In this document: piece after piece, positions 17,811-26,264 of the stretch
How positions within the stretch are numbered: the stretch's first letter is position 1
How the letters are laid out: each line of letters starts with the position of its first letter
From: Methylovirgula ligni
GTDB lineage: Bacteria > Pseudomonadota > Alphaproteobacteria > Rhizobiales > Beijerinckiaceae
DNA length: 64,000 nucleotides
Assembly (NCBI RefSeq): GCF_004135935.1
Contig: NZ_CP025086.1
Location: 2,728,001 to 2,792,000, forward strand
Direction: 5' to 3'
The notes under the pieces: generated by a model
Database searches by the model: none
What the model was told of the DNA's origin: nothing
What the model saw: the letters and a program-made list of their open reading frames with translations, nothing else
Translations under genes and position numbers: made by a program

Positions 17811-18614
17811 TCAATCATCCCCGCCGTCGATCTCTTTGCCGACAATCGCGATTGTCTGTTCATAGACCGTCGCCGCGTTCCAGGCCTGGATCGCCGCGAA
17901 ATTGGGCTCGCCCGGTTGGTACCCGGCGCCGCGCTGCCAGCCATGCGCCTTGAGATAATTTGCCGTGGAGGCCAGGGCCCCTTCGGCGGTGTCGAGATCG
18001 CCGACGCCATATTCCAGCACCGTCTTCGGCAAAAATTGCGTCTGGCCGATTTCGCCATGCATAGAGCCGCGCGTCTCGGCCGACAGGCGTCCGTCATCCA
18101 CCAGTTTCAGCGCCGCATAAAGCTGATCGGTGAAAAAGTCCGGCCGCCGGCAATCATAGGCGAGCGTCGCGATGGCCGAGAGCGATTGCTGATTGCCGTG
18201 CTGAGTGCCGAAGCCCGATTCCATGCCCCAGATGGCGATCAGCGGCCCGGCCGGGACGCCATAGCGCTGCTCGATCGAGTCGAAAAGCTCGGCGTGCGCT
18301 TGCTTCATCCTGCGGCCGCGCGACGCGATGATCGAGGCGCCGCGCTTGGCCATGAAGGCCGGGAGCGACAGACGAAAGCTTTTGAGGCCACGGTCGGCGG
18401 CGATGGTCGGGTAGTTGTAATGCGTCTCCATCAGGGCGCTGATGCCAGCGCCGCCAATGCCTTTCGCTTTGGCCTCGTCGGCGAAGGCGCTCTTCCACGC
18501 CTCGAAGCCGCCGGGGCCCGTCCCGCACTGGGCCGCGTCCGCCGCGCGGACCATCAAGGGAAGAGCGGCGAAGGCCGCAATCAAGGCTGTCGTGAGCCGG
18601 CCGCAGTGAATCAT
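17811..18614 (-). CDS. Lytic murein transglycosylase (MltB-like, SLT_2 type)
   Basis: Secreted enzyme that cleaves peptidoglycan between MurNAc and GlcNAc forming 1,6-anhydro ends. The start at 18614 has AGGGAGG upstream and gives a signal peptide (TALIAAFAALPLMVRAADA); the longer frame to 18746 is not needed. The catalytic Glu lies in IAIWGMESGFGTQHG, followed by family motifs CRRPDFFTDQLYAAL, GEIGQTQFLPKTVLEYGVG and ASTANYLKAHGW. The 267-residue length fits short alphaproteobacterial members without a peptidoglycan-binding domain. There is no lipobox, so it is soluble in the periplasm. Confidence 0.92.
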   Translation of the reverse strand: MIHCGRLTTALIAAFAALPLMVRAADAAQCGTGPGGFEAWKSAFADEAKAKGIGGAGISALMETHYNYPTIAADRGLKSFRLSLPAFMAKRGASIIASRGRRMKQAHAELFDSIEQRYGVPAGPLIAIWGMESGFGTQHGNQQSLSAIATLAYDCRRPDFFTDQLYAALKLVDDGRLSAETRGSMHGEIGQTQFLPKTVLEYGVGDLDTAEGALASTANYLKAHGWQRGAGYQPGEPNFAAIQAWNAATVYEQTIAIVGKEIDGGDD

Positions 18615-18633
18615 TGAACCTCCCTTTTGACGC

Positions 18634-19335
18634 TCAAGCGCCGAGCACCTTGCGCAGCGAAGCCTCGATCTGGCCACCGCAATAGGTGTCACCATAATCT
18701 CGCCGCGCCTTGGCGGCCAGTTCAGCCAGCGGCGGCAGATCGGCAACCCGCTGTGTCAACGCCGCCGTCATGGGCGCGGTTTCTCCAAGAATCGCCTCGA
18801 TCTTGTGGAAACGGTCGGTCATAGTCGACCAGAGAGTAGCTGTCACGACGTCGGCGATACCCGGCGTCTTGCCGCCGAGCAGGAAGCCGGATGCGGCCTT
18901 CAGACCGTGCCGGCGGCCGGTCTCTTCCCAAAACGACATCCACTTCTTCAGGCGGGGGACGAAATCCTGCCAGCGTTTTTCCGTCCACATCTGGCGGCCG
19001 CCATCCAGTGTGATCTCGTCGATCACGTCGTTGGCGTCGTTGACGATCTTCATGGTTAGCGCGCGCAGGGCCGGGGTGGCGGGCAAGAGCTCCAGCGTCT
19101 CGCCCAGATAAAGGATAATGGCCGGCATTTGAGCGATGGCGAAGTCCGCCTTTTTATCGATCAGCAGCGGCGGTCCCATGAAAGGGACCGGCATGTGCCT
19201 CACCGGCTCGTCCATTAACCTTGAGATTGCGGCGTCGCCGCCCTCGGTCCAGGTTTTTCCGGCATAGGCCAGGACGGCGCGTACGAACTGACCGCGGAAC
19301 GGCACGGACCAGTAGTAGAGTTCGTAATCGGTCAT
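18634..19335 (-). CDS. Glutathione S-transferase family protein
   Basis: Cytosolic thioredoxin-fold plus all-helical protein of 233 residues. The N-terminal domain runs from ELYYWSVPFRGQFVRAVLAY to the cis-Pro segment MGPPLLID and the QMPAIILYLGE motif. The C-terminal helices include TPGIADVVTATLWSTM, matching the GST helix-6 pattern with its conserved Asp. The N-terminal Tyr/Ser near residues 6-10 could activate glutathione. The transglycosylase gene follows 19 bases downstream on the same strand, but the functions are not obviously related. Substrate unknown. Confidence 0.87.
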   Translation of the reverse strand: MTDYELYYWSVPFRGQFVRAVLAYAGKTWTEGGDAAISRLMDEPVRHMPVPFMGPPLLIDKKADFAIAQMPAIILYLGETLELLPATPALRALTMKIVNDANDVIDEITLDGGRQMWTEKRWQDFVPRLKKWMSFWEETGRRHGLKAASGFLLGGKTPGIADVVTATLWSTMTDRFHKIEAILGETAPMTAALTQRVADLPPLAELAAKARRDYGDTYCGGQIEASLRKVLGA

Positions 19336-19379
19336 CTGAGAACTCTAGGTCATGCGAGCGATATTTGCCAATGACGCTC

Positions 19380-19445
19380 CCGAGCGTCAATTTCTTTCAG
19401 CGAATAGCCAGGGCGTTGTGCCGGTTCGATGATCCCGACGATCTT
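19380..19445 (-). pseudogene. Fragment of a MerR-family regulator gene
   Basis: Minus-strand translation KIVGIIEPAQRPGYSLKEID aligns residue for residue with KIVGIIERAQHLGFSLREIA in the intact MerR gene at 24752-25129. A 19-base stretch of DNA is identical between the two copies. The piece is bounded by the GST gene and has no helix-turn-helix part upstream, so it is a truncated remnant. Confidence 0.65.
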
Positions 19446-19494
19446 CCCTGGCGCCGAGCGGCACGAAATCCGCGATTGAGTACGCTGGTTCTGG

Positions 19495-21315
19495 TTGAAT
19501 GTCGTGGCCGGGATCGCCGCGCCGCTGCGGAACGCTGTTCCGAAGAAGCTGGCGCCCGGTTATATCTGTATCCGGCGCGAAATCGCCGGCTTCCACGCCC
19601 GTCCCAACCCATCCTTTTCTCACGGCCCGTCACTCCCATCGACAAGGACCACCTGCACGACCAGTTCGACCCCCGCCGCCAGCGCCGGGGAGACCATCGG
19701 CGACTATCTGATTCGGCGCCTCGGAGACGAGGGAATTGGCCACATCTTCGGTGTGCCCGGTGATTTCGTCCTCGCGCTGTTCAAGAAACTGGAGGACAGC
19801 CCGCTGAAGGTCGTGAACACCTGCGACGAGCAGGGCGCCGGATTCGCCGCTGATGCCTATGCGCGTCTGCACAGCCTTGGTGTCGTTTGCATCACCTATG
19901 CGGTGGGCGGTCTCAAGATCGTCAATGCTGTCGCGCAGGCGTTCGCGGAGCGCTCGCCGGTGGTCGTGATCAGCGGGGCGCCGGGCCTCGGCGAGCGGGC
20001 GCGCAACGGGCTCATCCACCACAAGGTGAGAAATTTCGACAGCCAGCAGAAGATCTTCGAAGAGATCACGGTCGCCACAGCGATCCTCGATGATCCGGGC
20101 AGCGCGGCGGACGAGATCGACCGGGCGCTTGAACTCGCCCGCCGGCACAGCCGCCCTGTCTATATCGAGCTTCCGCGCGACATGGTTTCCGCCACCTTGC
20201 TGCCGGGGCGCGGGCACGCGCTGCCAGCCGAAGCCAGCGATGCCGACGTGCTCGGCTTTGCTTTGACTGAAGCGGCGGAGAAGATCGCGGCGGCGGCGCG
20301 GCCCGTCATTCTGGCGGGATTGGAGATTCACCGCTTTCGCCTGCAAGAGGCGCTGGTCAAGTTCGCGCATGCGACGGGGATTCCCGTGGCGTCAACTATC
20401 GGCGGAAAGTCGGTGTTCCCGGAATCCGATCCCGCCTATGTCGGCGTCTACGAAGGCGCCATGGGCTCCGACAGCGCGCGCGACATTATCGAGCAGAGCG
20501 ACTGCGTCATTCTCCTCGGCGCCATGCTGACCGATATCAATCTCGGCATCTATACGGCGCACATTGATCGCAGCGCATCCATCTACGCGGGCAGGGACCG
20601 GGTGACTGTGGGTTTTCGCAGCTACGATGGTGTGTATATGGATGATTTCATCCGCGGCCTTGCCGAGCGGCCGTGGACGAAGCGCGCTCTTCCGGCGTTC
20701 GTGCATCCCGGGCACCCCGGCCCATTCGCCGCAAGCGATCGGGAGATGACGGTCGCGGCGCTGTTTCACCAGATCAACGCTTTCCTCGCCGACGACATGA
20801 TCGTGATTGCCGATCCGGGTGACGCTTTGTTCGGGGCGGGAGATCTTTACATTCACGACGGCGCGCATTTTCTTGCGCCCGCCTATTATTGTTCGCTTGG
20901 CTTCGCGGTGCCTGCCGCCATCGGCGTGGCCGCCGCTGCGCCGCATCTGCGGCCGCTGGTCCTTGTCGGCGACGGCGCTTTTCAGATGACCGGCATGGAG
21001 CTTTCGACGATTGCCCGCTACGGCATGAACCCGATCGTCATCGTTCTCGACAACGATGGCTATGGCACCGAGCGGCCGATGCTCGACGGCGCCTTCAACG
21101 ACGTCCATCGCTGGAATTTTGCGCGCATACCGGAGGTGCTTGCCAGCGGACTGGGCATCAAAGTGACGACCGAGCGCGAGATGGCCGCCGCTTTGGAGCA
21201 GGCGAGGGCCAACACGCAAGGCTATACGCTCATCCAGGTCATGCTCGACCGCAACGACCATTCGGCCGCCCTCTCGCGTCTGACGGCAAAGCTGGCGGAA
21301 CGGGTGGCGCGTTAA
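19495..21315 (+). CDS. Thiamine-diphosphate 2-keto-acid decarboxylase (indolepyruvate/pyruvate decarboxylase-like)
   Basis: Non-oxidative decarboxylase giving an aldehyde and CO2. Catalytic features of the PDC/IPDC group are visible: Asp in HIFGVPGD, the cofactor Glu in NTCDEQGAGFAADAYAR, the paired His in NGLIHHKVRNFD, the ThDP motif GDGAFQMTGMELS with DNDGYGTE carrying the C-terminal Glu. The paired His separates this group from acetolactate synthases. The N-terminus is uncertain: the frame starts at TTG 19495, but homology begins near GETIGDYLIRRLG (about residue 64), and no good in-frame start was found in between. An AEC family transporter gene follows 26 bases later. Confidence 0.85.
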   Translation: MNVVAGIAAPLRNAVPKKLAPGYICIRREIAGFHARPNPSFSHGPSLPSTRTTCTTSSTPAASAGETIGDYLIRRLGDEGIGHIFGVPGDFVLALFKKLEDSPLKVVNTCDEQGAGFAADAYARLHSLGVVCITYAVGGLKIVNAVAQAFAERSPVVVISGAPGLGERARNGLIHHKVRNFDSQQKIFEEITVATAILDDPGSAADEIDRALELARRHSRPVYIELPRDMVSATLLPGRGHALPAEASDADVLGFALTEAAEKIAAAARPVILAGLEIHRFRLQEALVKFAHATGIPVASTIGGKSVFPESDPAYVGVYEGAMGSDSARDIIEQSDCVILLGAMLTDINLGIYTAHIDRSASIYAGRDRVTVGFRSYDGVYMDDFIRGLAERPWTKRALPAFVHPGHPGPFAASDREMTVAALFHQINAFLADDMIVIADPGDALFGAGDLYIHDGAHFLAPAYYCSLGFAVPAAIGVAAAAPHLRPLVLVGDGAFQMTGMELSTIARYGMNPIVIVLDNDGYGTERPMLDGAFNDVHRWNFARIPEVLASGLGIKVTTEREMAAALEQARANTQGYTLIQVMLDRNDHSAALSRLTAKLAERVAR

Positions 21316-21341
21316 CAGCGCGCGGCGACCGGGGGGCGAAG

Positions 21342-22250
21342 TTGCAGCAGGTTCTCTTGATATGCATCTGTCTGGTGATCGGCCTCGTGCTGCGCTGGAC
21401 GAAGCGGCTGCCGGACACGGCGTCAAAGGTCATGGGCGGCTGGGTGATCAATGTCGCCCTGCCGGCCGCCGCCTTGCGCAGCGTACATGACCTTACACTG
21501 CAGCCCGCCTGGTGGCTCGCGGCGGCGACACCGTGGATCGGCGTGATCCTTGCGATCCTGATCCTCGTTCCGCTTTGCCGGGCTCTCGGATGGTCGCGGC
21601 ATCGGACCGGCGCGCTGTTGCTGGTCGCGGGCTGGGGCAACACTTCCTTTGTCGGCCTGCCGATGATTACCGCTTTTGCCGGCAGCCAATGGCTCGGCCT
21701 CGGCATTGTCATCGATTTGTTCGGTTCCTATCTCGCCCTGTCTACTCTGGGCCTCGCCATCGCGACCATTGCGGATGCGGGCCATCTCCATTTGCGTACG
21801 ATCGTGAAACGGATTGCGACTTTTCCGCCTTTCATCGCGATCCTGATCGCGTTCGCGACCAATCATCTCGGGCGGCCCGAATGGCTGAGCCAGACCATCG
21901 ATGCTCTCGCCGATACGCTGACGCCGCTCGCGCTCGCGGCGGTCGGCTTCGCGTTGCGTTTCGACCGCCTTGCGGGCCACCTCCTTCTGCCGCTCGGTGT
22001 CGGGCTCGTCTGCCGGCTGTTCGTCGCGCCTCTGGCGATTTTTCTCATGTATGTCGGCCTCGGCCACGTCGGCGATCCCGAATCCAAGGTCGCGATTCTG
22101 GAAATGGCGATGCCGCCCATGCTCGGGGCGAGTATCATCGCCATGGATCACGATCTCGAACCTGATCTCGTCGCATTGCTCATCGGCGTCGGCGTTCCGC
22201 TGTCGATGCTGACAGCCTGGGGCTGGTGGTCGTTCATCGCGTCGTGGTGA
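21342..22250 (+). CDS. AEC (auxin efflux carrier) family transporter
   Basis: Inner-membrane secondary carrier of about ten helices, with a five-plus-five layout. Family-like features are the first helix VLLICICLVIGLVLRW, the segment GGWVINVALPAAAL, the hinge GWGNTSFVGLPM, and EMAMPPMLGASII near the C-terminus. The start is the TTG at 21342 after a G-rich stretch; no ATG lies near, so it is tentative. AEC members move organic acids and related anions, and plant PIN proteins move auxin. The position directly behind a keto-acid decarboxylase makes export of a keto-acid-derived product possible, which is inference. Confidence 0.85.
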   Translation: MQQVLLICICLVIGLVLRWTKRLPDTASKVMGGWVINVALPAAALRSVHDLTLQPAWWLAAATPWIGVILAILILVPLCRALGWSRHRTGALLLVAGWGNTSFVGLPMITAFAGSQWLGLGIVIDLFGSYLALSTLGLAIATIADAGHLHLRTIVKRIATFPPFIAILIAFATNHLGRPEWLSQTIDALADTLTPLALAAVGFALRFDRLAGHLLLPLGVGLVCRLFVAPLAIFLMYVGLGHVGDPESKVAILEMAMPPMLGASIIAMDHDLEPDLVALLIGVGVPLSMLTAWGWWSFIASW

Positions 22251-22334
22251 TACTGACTGTGATTAGGCGGAAGACCGCACACTAGGGTAGAGTGCGCACC
22301 ACATTCGGGGCTATGTCGCCCTCGGTGTTGCCGG

Positions 22335-22353
22335 CGAACCCCTTCAGGGTTCG
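22335..22353 (+). promoter_or_regulatory. Hairpin just upstream of the ribosome site of the secreted hydrolase
   Basis: Perfect 7-base arms CGAACCC (22335-22341) and GGGTTCG (22347-22353) with a 5-base loop, followed at once by AAGGAG and the ATG at 22368. It could be a transcript-stabilising stem or a terminator of the upstream transporter gene, though no T-run follows. Confidence 0.4.
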
Positions 22354-22367
22354 ATAAGGAGCACACC

Positions 22368-23138
22368 ATGTTGAACAGGCGTCGTTTTTCGGCCGGTCTT
22401 GCGGCGATAACCGCGGCTTCGCTGACGTCCACCCGCGGCATGGCTGCGGCTCCGCCCAAGGCGCGCAACGTGGTTCTCGTGCACGGGCTATTCGCCGACG
22501 GGTCATGCTGGTCCGAGGTGATCGCGCGCCTCCAAGCCGCGGGGCTCAATGCCACGGCCGTGCAAAACCCGCTGACGACACTGCCTGAAGCAGTGGCCTC
22601 AGCGCAGCGCGTACTCGCGCGGCAGGATGGCCCGACGGTTCTGGTTGGGCATTCCTTTTCCGGGATGATCGTCACCGACGCTGGCGTGCATCCCAATGTC
22701 TCGGCGCTGGTCTATGTGGCGGCGCGCGCGCCGGACGCGGGCGAGGATTATACGGCGCTGGCCAAGAAATTTCCGACCCCGCCAGCGTCGGCCGGCATTA
22801 TCTTCGACGGCGACGAGGGGCGGCTCAGCGAAGCTGCGTTCCTGCGCGATTTCGCCGGCGACCTGCCGGAAGCCAAGGCCAAGGTTCTCTATGCGGTGCA
22901 AGAGCCGTTTCATAAGGCGCTGCTCGCCGGCAGGACCACACATGCGGCCTGGCGCTCGAAGCCGAGCTTCTATGCCGTTTCAACGGAAGACCGGACGATC
23001 AACCCCGATCTCGAGCGTTTCATGGCCAAACGCATGGGTGCCAGGACGATCGAAGTGAAGTCGAGCCATCTGTCGCTGATCTCGCACCCCGATGAGATCA
23101 CGAATCTCATCCTCGAGGCGGCGGGGCAGCGCGGCTAG
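22368..23138 (+). CDS. Secreted alpha/beta hydrolase
   Basis: The N-terminus MLNRRRFSAGLAAITAAS is a signal peptide with a Tat-like RRRF pattern, ending near GMAAA. The mature domain begins with VVLVHGLFADGSCW (oxyanion loop HG). The nucleophile Ser lies in VLVGHSFSGM and the likely catalytic His in VKSSHLSLISHPDE near the C-terminus. It resembles the small esterase/salicylate-esterase-like group of 230-260 residues. A ribosome site AAGGAG is 7 bases before the ATG. The natural substrate is unknown; it acts in the periplasm or outside. Confidence 0.88.
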   Translation: MLNRRRFSAGLAAITAASLTSTRGMAAAPPKARNVVLVHGLFADGSCWSEVIARLQAAGLNATAVQNPLTTLPEAVASAQRVLARQDGPTVLVGHSFSGMIVTDAGVHPNVSALVYVAARAPDAGEDYTALAKKFPTPPASAGIIFDGDEGRLSEAAFLRDFAGDLPEAKAKVLYAVQEPFHKALLAGRTTHAAWRSKPSFYAVSTEDRTINPDLERFMAKRMGARTIEVKSSHLSLISHPDEITNLILEAAGQRG

Positions 23139-23338
23139 ACAGCGGCGAATGCATCAAGATATCGCGAGCGGTTTTCTGCGCTGACTGGAATTGCGCTTTT
23201 CCCGCCGGGATCGACAGGCGCACTTTGATGCAGATTAAAGCGGCGCGGAAATCTTTGTGCCTTGTAGAAACGAATTGGCGCGCGGTCGCGAACGGGATCA
23301 GCACGGCCAATCTCACCTTAGTTCCGCGATGGAGATGA

Positions 23339-24733
23339 ATGATGGCCTATGCGAGCACCAATCCCTACACCGGCGAGGTGGCGAAGACATTTCCCGATGC
23401 CACCGACGCGGAAGTGATCCAGGCCATCGAGAAGGCACATGCGGCGTTCCTCGCCTGGAGAAAGACATCCTTCGTCGAGCGCGCGAAGATCATGCAAAAG
23501 GCCGCGGATCTCATGCGTAAAAATAGTGACGCTTACGCCAAGCTTCTGACGCTCGAAATGGGCAAGCTGATTTCCGAGGCCAAAGCCGAAGTCGAACTCT
23601 CGGCGGAAATCTTCGAATATTATGCCTTGAATGCGCGCGTCTTGCTCGCGCCGGAAAAACTGCCTGTCGCCAATCTTGCCGAAGGGGAGGCCGTCCTCGT
23701 CCACGATCCGCTCGGCGTTCTGCTGGCGGTCGAGCCGTGGAATTTTCCGTATTATCAGGTCGCGCGCATCATCGCCCCGCAACTCTCCGCCGGCAATACG
23801 ATCTTGCTCAAACATGCCGGGATCGTCCCGCAAAGCGCAGCCGCGTGTGAAAAGCTCATGCGCGAAGCGGGCCTGCCGGATGGCGCTTTCATCAACCTTT
23901 ATGCCGCGCATTCGCAGATCGAGCTTATTCTCAACCATCCGCTTGTCCGCGGCGTTGCGCTCACGGGCTCGGAGGGCGCGGGCGCCATGATCGCCGCGGC
24001 GGCCGGGCAGGCGATGAAGAAATCGACACTGGAGCTTGGCGGCGCCGATGCTTTCGTCGTGCTCGCCGACGCCGAACTGGAAAAGACAGTCAAATGGGCG
24101 GTCTTCGGCCGGCACTGGAATGGCGGACAGGTCTGCGTGTCGTCCAAACGAATGATTATCGACAAAAGCATCTACGATCAGTTCCATGATCTTTATACGG
24201 CCGGCGTCGCGGGTTTGCGCGCGGGCGATCCCTTCGACCCCGCGACGACGTTGGCGCCCTTGTCCTCACAGAGCGCCGCCGACGAACTGAAGGACAAGAT
24301 TCGCCAGGCGGTGGCGCAAGGCGCGACGGCGACGGAAGTCGGCCCCAAAGTTCCCAATCGCGGCGCCTTCGTGCAGCCGACCATTTTGACAAATGTCGCC
24401 GCGGATAATCCGGCGCGCTACTGGGAATTTTTCGGTCCGGTGTCGATGCTGTTCCGTGCCGAGGACGAGGATGACGCCGTGCGGATCGCCAACGATTCCC
24501 CTTTCGGGTTGGGCGGTTCGGTGTTCACGTCCAACCCGAGACATGGCGCGAAAGTCGCCAAGAGAATCTCGACTGGCATGGTCTTCGTCAATCATCCGAC
24601 GATGGTGAAGGCCGACTTGCCCTTTGGCGGCATCCGCCACTCCGGTTATGGGCGCGAATTGCTCGGCCTCGGCATCAAGGAGTTCGTCAACCACAAGCTG
24701 ATCGACGTGGTCGATATCGACGCGCCGTTCTGA
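23339..24733 (+). CDS. NAD(P)-dependent aldehyde dehydrogenase, succinate-semialdehyde dehydrogenase type
   Basis: Oxidises an aldehyde to the acid. Family marks: AVEPWNFPYYQVARIIAPQL (cofactor site), GSEGAGAMIAAAAG, the base Glu in TLELGGADAFVVL, and the nucleophile Cys266 in NGGQVCVSSKR. The C-terminal signature is PFGGIRHSGYGRELLGLG. The 464-residue length and the GabD/Sad-like sequence ASTNPYTGEVAKTFPDATDA suggest succinate-semialdehyde or another short or aromatic aldehyde. GGAGATGA precedes the double ATG at 23339/23342. It lies about 2 kb downstream of the decarboxylase, on the same strand but with a 200-base gap before it. Confidence 0.9.
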   Translation: MMAYASTNPYTGEVAKTFPDATDAEVIQAIEKAHAAFLAWRKTSFVERAKIMQKAADLMRKNSDAYAKLLTLEMGKLISEAKAEVELSAEIFEYYALNARVLLAPEKLPVANLAEGEAVLVHDPLGVLLAVEPWNFPYYQVARIIAPQLSAGNTILLKHAGIVPQSAAACEKLMREAGLPDGAFINLYAAHSQIELILNHPLVRGVALTGSEGAGAMIAAAAGQAMKKSTLELGGADAFVVLADAELEKTVKWAVFGRHWNGGQVCVSSKRMIIDKSIYDQFHDLYTAGVAGLRAGDPFDPATTLAPLSSQSAADELKDKIRQAVAQGATATEVGPKVPNRGAFVQPTILTNVAADNPARYWEFFGPVSMLFRAEDEDDAVRIANDSPFGLGGSVFTSNPRHGAKVAKRISTGMVFVNHPTMVKADLPFGGIRHSGYGRELLGLGIKEFVNHKLIDVVDIDAPF

Positions 24734-24751
24734 CTCCCGGCTTATCAAGGT

Positions 24752-25129
24752 TCATCGGTAGCGTTTCAGGGTTTTTCCACTTTTGCTCTCGGCGACGAGC
24801 TGCTCCAGAAGATTCCGCAGCTCGCGCCGGCGCTTTTGCACCTCGCGGAGATGCGCGTCGATCTCGCGCAGCTTCGCCTCAACATACGGAATGAAAGCCT
24901 CCGGCCGCTTTCGCTGCTCGGGCGGCATGGCCAGCAAGGCGGCGATTTCCCTGAGCGAGAAGCCGAGATGCTGCGCCCGTTCGATGATCCCGACGATTTT
25001 CACGGTTTTGGCTTCGTAGGAACGATAGCCGTTGGCGCTTCGGCTCGCGCGTAGAAGGCCTTTTGCTTCGTAGAAACGCAGCCGCGAAGTGCTCACGCCC
25101 GCGCGCTGCGCGATTTCGCCGATCTTCAT
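24752..25129 (-). CDS. MerR-family transcriptional regulator
   Basis: DNA-binding activator of 125 residues. The winged helix is MKIGEIAQRAGVSTSRLRFY followed by LLRASRSANGYRSYE. A coiled-coil dimer helix and a charged C-terminal segment (LREIDAHLREVQKRRRELRN) follow. There is no Cys-rich metal loop, so this is not a CueR/ZntR-type metal sensor; the effector is unknown. It is divergent from the reductase at 25203, with a matching operator between them. Confidence 0.92.
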   Translation of the reverse strand: MKIGEIAQRAGVSTSRLRFYEAKGLLRASRSANGYRSYEAKTVKIVGIIERAQHLGFSLREIAALLAMPPEQRKRPEAFIPYVEAKLREIDAHLREVQKRRRELRNLLEQLVAESKSGKTLKRYR

Positions 25130-25131
25130 GA

Positions 25132-25163
25132 TTGACCTTCAATCAAGGTTGAAGGTTTAGGAT
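25132..25163 (+). promoter_or_regulatory. MerR-type operator/promoter with long spacer in front of the reductase
   Basis: Perfect inverted repeat ACCTTCAA (25135-25142) and TTGAAGGT (25149-25156) with a 6-base centre. It sits between a -35 TTGACC (25132-25137) and a -10 TAGGAT (25158-25163). The 20-base spacer is longer than the usual 17, as in MerR-regulated promoters that need the activator to untwist the DNA. It faces the gene at 25203. Confidence 0.8.
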
Positions 25164-25202
25164 ACCAGCATCGGATGTGAAGAAGCAAACGGAGCGCGGA
25201 TC

Positions 25203-26243
25203 GTGAGCAAGGTTTTGGTGACGGGCGGATCGGGCTTCATTGCAGGTCATGTGATCGTCGTGCTTCTACAGGCCGGCCATGAGGTGCGCGCGAGCTTGCG
25301 CAATCTCTCGCGCGCCGACGAAGTGAAAGCCAATGTCCGCGCCGGCGGCGCCGATCCCGAGCACGGCCTTTCCTTTGTCGAAGCCGATCTCAATGGCGAC
25401 GCTGGCTGGGATGCAGCGGCGCAGGGCTGCGATTATGTCCAGCATGTCGCGTCACCCCTGCCGTTTGAGGGGCCGGAGAATGAGGATGAGCTGATCCGAC
25501 CCGCGCGGGACGGCACGCTCCGCGTGCTCAGGGCCGCGCGCGATGCGGGCGTGAAGCGCGTCGTGCTGACCTCGTCCTTCGCGGCGGTTGGCTATGGCCA
25601 CGGCAACCGGGCGAAGCCGTTCACCGAGGCCGACTGGACAAATCTCGAAAGCCCCGAAGTCGGGGCTTACCCAAAATCCAAGACAATCGCCGAACGCGCG
25701 GCCTGGGATTTTATCCAGAACGAGGGCGGCGCGCCGGAATTGAGCGTCGTCAATCCCGTTGCCGTCTTCGGACCCGTGCTCGGGCCGGGCGCGAAGAGTT
25801 CGGTGCGGATTATCCGCATGATGCTCGATGGCCATATGCGCTTCGCGCCGCACATGGGCTTCGGCCTCGTCGACGTGCGCGATGTTGCCGATCTGCATTT
25901 GCGCGCGATGACCGATCCCAAGGCGAAGGGCGAGCGTTTCATCGCCGTGGCGGGCGAGCCGATGTGGATGATCGATGTGGCGCGCGTGCTGCGCGAGAAA
26001 TTTGGCCCCGCCGCCGCGGCGGCGCCGAGACGCGAGATCCCGAATTGGATCGTCAGGCTGCTCGCGCCTTTCGTCCCAATGCTGCGTCAGATCGCACCGC
26101 AGCTCGGCATCCTGCGCCGTGCTTCAAATGCGAAAGCCCGCAATGTGCTCGGCTGGTCGCCGCGCTCGAACGAAGAGGCCATCGCTGCGACCGGCGAGGC
26201 TTTGCTGCGGCTCGGCGTCGTGAAACCGAAGGCGGCCGGATGA
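25203..26243 (+). CDS. NAD(P)-dependent epimerase/aldehyde reductase (extended SDR, dihydroflavonol reductase-like)
   Basis: Rossmann protein with the extended-SDR cofactor motif VTGGSGFIAGHVIVVLLQAG and the catalytic Tyr-x3-Lys in GAYPKSKTIAERAAWDF. The Ser lies in VLTSSFAAVGYG. The sequence resembles dihydroflavonol-4-reductase-like bacterial aldehyde or ketone reductases. It starts with GTG at 25203, about 40 bases behind the MerR-type promoter, so it is the probable target of that regulator. A role in detoxifying reactive carbonyls fits but is inferred. The gene converges on the SDR at 26265. Confidence 0.88.
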   Translation: MSKVLVTGGSGFIAGHVIVVLLQAGHEVRASLRNLSRADEVKANVRAGGADPEHGLSFVEADLNGDAGWDAAAQGCDYVQHVASPLPFEGPENEDELIRPARDGTLRVLRAARDAGVKRVVLTSSFAAVGYGHGNRAKPFTEADWTNLESPEVGAYPKSKTIAERAAWDFIQNEGGAPELSVVNPVAVFGPVLGPGAKSSVRIIRMMLDGHMRFAPHMGFGLVDVRDVADLHLRAMTDPKAKGERFIAVAGEPMWMIDVARVLREKFGPAAAAAPRREIPNWIVRLLAPFVPMLRQIAPQLGILRRASNAKARNVLGWSPRSNEEAIAATGEALLRLGVVKPKAAG

Positions 26244-26264
26244 CGACTTCTTGTCGCGGCCGCC

